From: Escallonia rubra
Lineage: Eukaryota; Streptophyta; Magnoliopsida; Escalloniales; Escalloniaceae
DNA length: 64,000 nucleotides
Direction: 5' to 3'
Assembly: GCA_033065855.1 (NCBI GenBank)
Contig: JAVXUO010000473.1
Coordinates: 248,001 to 312,000 of the forward strand
In this document: in pieces, positions 62,800-64,000 of the stretch
Numbering within the stretch: position 1 is the stretch's first letter
Layout of the letters: every line of letters begins with the position of its first letter
The notes under the pieces: model-generated
The model's database searches: none
Told to the model about the DNA's origin: nothing
What the model saw: only the letters and a program-made list of their open reading frames with translations
Translations under genes and position numbers: made by a program

Positions 62800-64000
62800 A
62801 TATCCTTCAGTTTAGGGGTAAATTACAGTCAAAGACGTAAGTTTCAAAATTTTGTACTCGTATCCAAAATGTGAAAATTTGGTATTAGATATGCCCACCG
62901 TTAGGGTTCCGTGACCCTAACTAACGGTTTCTGCTAATGTGGCAATACCGTATTTTAAAAATGGCAATACTACCCTCTCCTTCTTCCAATTTCCTGTACA
63001 TCCTCTCGCACAACCACTGCACCACCCCCGCATCACAACCACTGCAGAACCCAGTCAATCTGTCCCAAGAATCCCACCCCAACATCATAGCTGCACACAG
63101 ATTCACAAACACACGCACACAGCCTCCGCCTCGTCGTTATCACCATACCACCGCAAGCAATATGTCTTCACCACCCCACTGCTCCACCGTACTCAAAGTA
63201 GCCCCATCACACTTCAACTCATCACCAATTTTCACCAACAACTATCCCAATCAAACAAATTCAGGAAGAACTTCAAATCGGCAGCCCTACTGGCGGTGCC
63301 GAACCTCACAACGGGATCAGGGCCTTGGTCATGCCGTCTTTAAGGAGGATAGCCTTGCATCCGCTGTTGGTGCTGGCCACCAAACACCCATCGGTCGTGG
63401 CCATGGGGACAGAATATTCCCTGTCGTCTAGGAAGAGCGGCACGACGATGCCCATGGGGATCTAGACGTAACCAACGGGCATCTCACAGCACTGCCCCAA
63501 ATAGAATCGTAATTGAAGCCCAACCAAAGGCAGCCCATCGAGGGACTTGCCAGTGATCCTCTGCAAGGCCTCCGTCCTGATGGCGTCGGCACGGTAGTAG
63601 TCGCCGAGCTTAGATTCAAGGGAGTAGAAGAGAGTGATGGCAGCGATGATGGCCTTGACAACCTCCTCGTCTTCCTCGAAGGGGAGAGGGGCCGATGCGA
63701 CCACGGGTCAACGACCTTCTTGTGTTTGGGAAAAGGGGCGGCGACACAAGGAGCCAAGCGGGTGACCTCCTTGCGCGCATATGAGGTCATTGACGTCTTC
63801 CTCGTCGTCCACGGCAGATTTGGTGGTCATGGTTATTCGATGTGGAAATGGGTTTGAGACGGTGGTAGAAGGTGAATGACAATGGTGGTTCAATCGATTT
63901 GAGAAGGGATAGAAAAAGAGAAGGGGAAGAGAGAGACGAGTGATTTGTTGTAGAGGGCAATTATGTCATTTTACACGAAAATTTAACATCATCCGTATTC
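62800..64000. mobile_element. Mutator-like element, copy B, carrying an HMGR fragment (cut by window end)
   Basis: The left part (CCTTCAGTTTAGGGGTAAATTACAGTCAAAG...) matches copy A (5256-5460), and the right side (GTAGAGGGCAATTATGTCATTTTACACG) matches 6230-6270. The opposite inverted repeat is expected just past 64000. Between them lies a host-gene fragment encoding part of HMG-CoA reductase, the Pack-MULE arrangement. Confidence 0.7.
63236..63710 (-). pseudogene. HMG-CoA reductase fragment captured by a transposon
   Basis: Reading the minus strand: [14 protein letters not shown], then [35 protein letters not shown], a one-base frameshift, [12 protein letters not shown], a TAG, then [34 protein letters not shown] and, after another frame change, [17 protein letters not shown]. 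These are successive landmarks of plant HMGR from the linker into the start of the catalytic domain ([27 protein letters not shown]). The remaining catalytic residues and membrane segments are absent, and at least two frameshifts and one stop are visible. The fragment cannot make mevalonate. It reads without an intron, consistent with lying in HMGR exon 1. Confidence 0.85.

Noticed and set aside
62937-63431. 164-codon plus-strand ORF near the right edge
   Set aside because: Runs antisense through the HMGR fragment and a CCA-rich spacer. The HMGR reading on the minus strand explains the sequence.

Overview
The window is a stretch of a eudicot plant nuclear genome. It is AT-rich, has long T-rich introns with GT-AG borders, many transposon remnants, and conserved plant genes. 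I cannot name the species. Four multi-exon genes and one small single-exon gene can be assembled from the bases: SMT1-type sterol C-24 methyltransferase (12896-20592, +, 13 coding exons), a short conserved plant protein (29585-29845, -), an NPH3/RPT2-like BTB protein (35822-39338, -, 4 coding exons), plastid fibrillin 6 (43190-48646, +, 6 coding exons), and the first five coding exons of the AP-3 complex mu subunit (51921-56987, +), whose 3' exons are not visible.

Layout. 1-1082 is the end of a Tam3-like hAT transposon cut by the window edge. 1195-1795 holds a broken RPA1-like fragment. 2336-~3900 is a CACTA (En/Spm) fragment with a tnp1/Ptta-type ORF that ends at an 84-bp palindrome. 5256-6350 is a Mutator-like terminal-inverted-repeat element. 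7599-11009 is a decayed hAT copy. 12.9-20.6 kb is SMT1. 21.8-22.7 kb has a MITE-like element and an 82-bp triplicated SINE-like repeat. 23473-27304 is a complete hAT element with a perfect 8-bp target duplication and a 659-codon transposase ORF, cut from its dimerisation tail by one in-frame stop. 27.3-35.8 kb is mostly intergenic, with the small gene and two LINE RNase H relics. 35.8-39.3 kb is the NPH3-like gene, 43.2-48.6 kb fibrillin 6, and 50.3-50.6 kb a 46-47-bp minisatellite. 51.9-57.0 kb is AP3M, whose intron 1 carries a tandem array made from its own exon 2 border. The right end (62.8-64 kb) is a second Mutator-like element that has captured a piece of HMG-CoA reductase.

The genes are unrelated single plant loci and do not form a pathway cluster. 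SMT1 acts in sterol synthesis. HMGR acts earlier in the same isoprenoid route, but here it is only a dead transposon-borne fragment. The most interesting structures are the self-derived exon array in AP3M, the HMGR-carrying Mutator-like element, and the hAT family with GGCCCGG-rich ends, seen here in three copies of different age and all in the same orientation.
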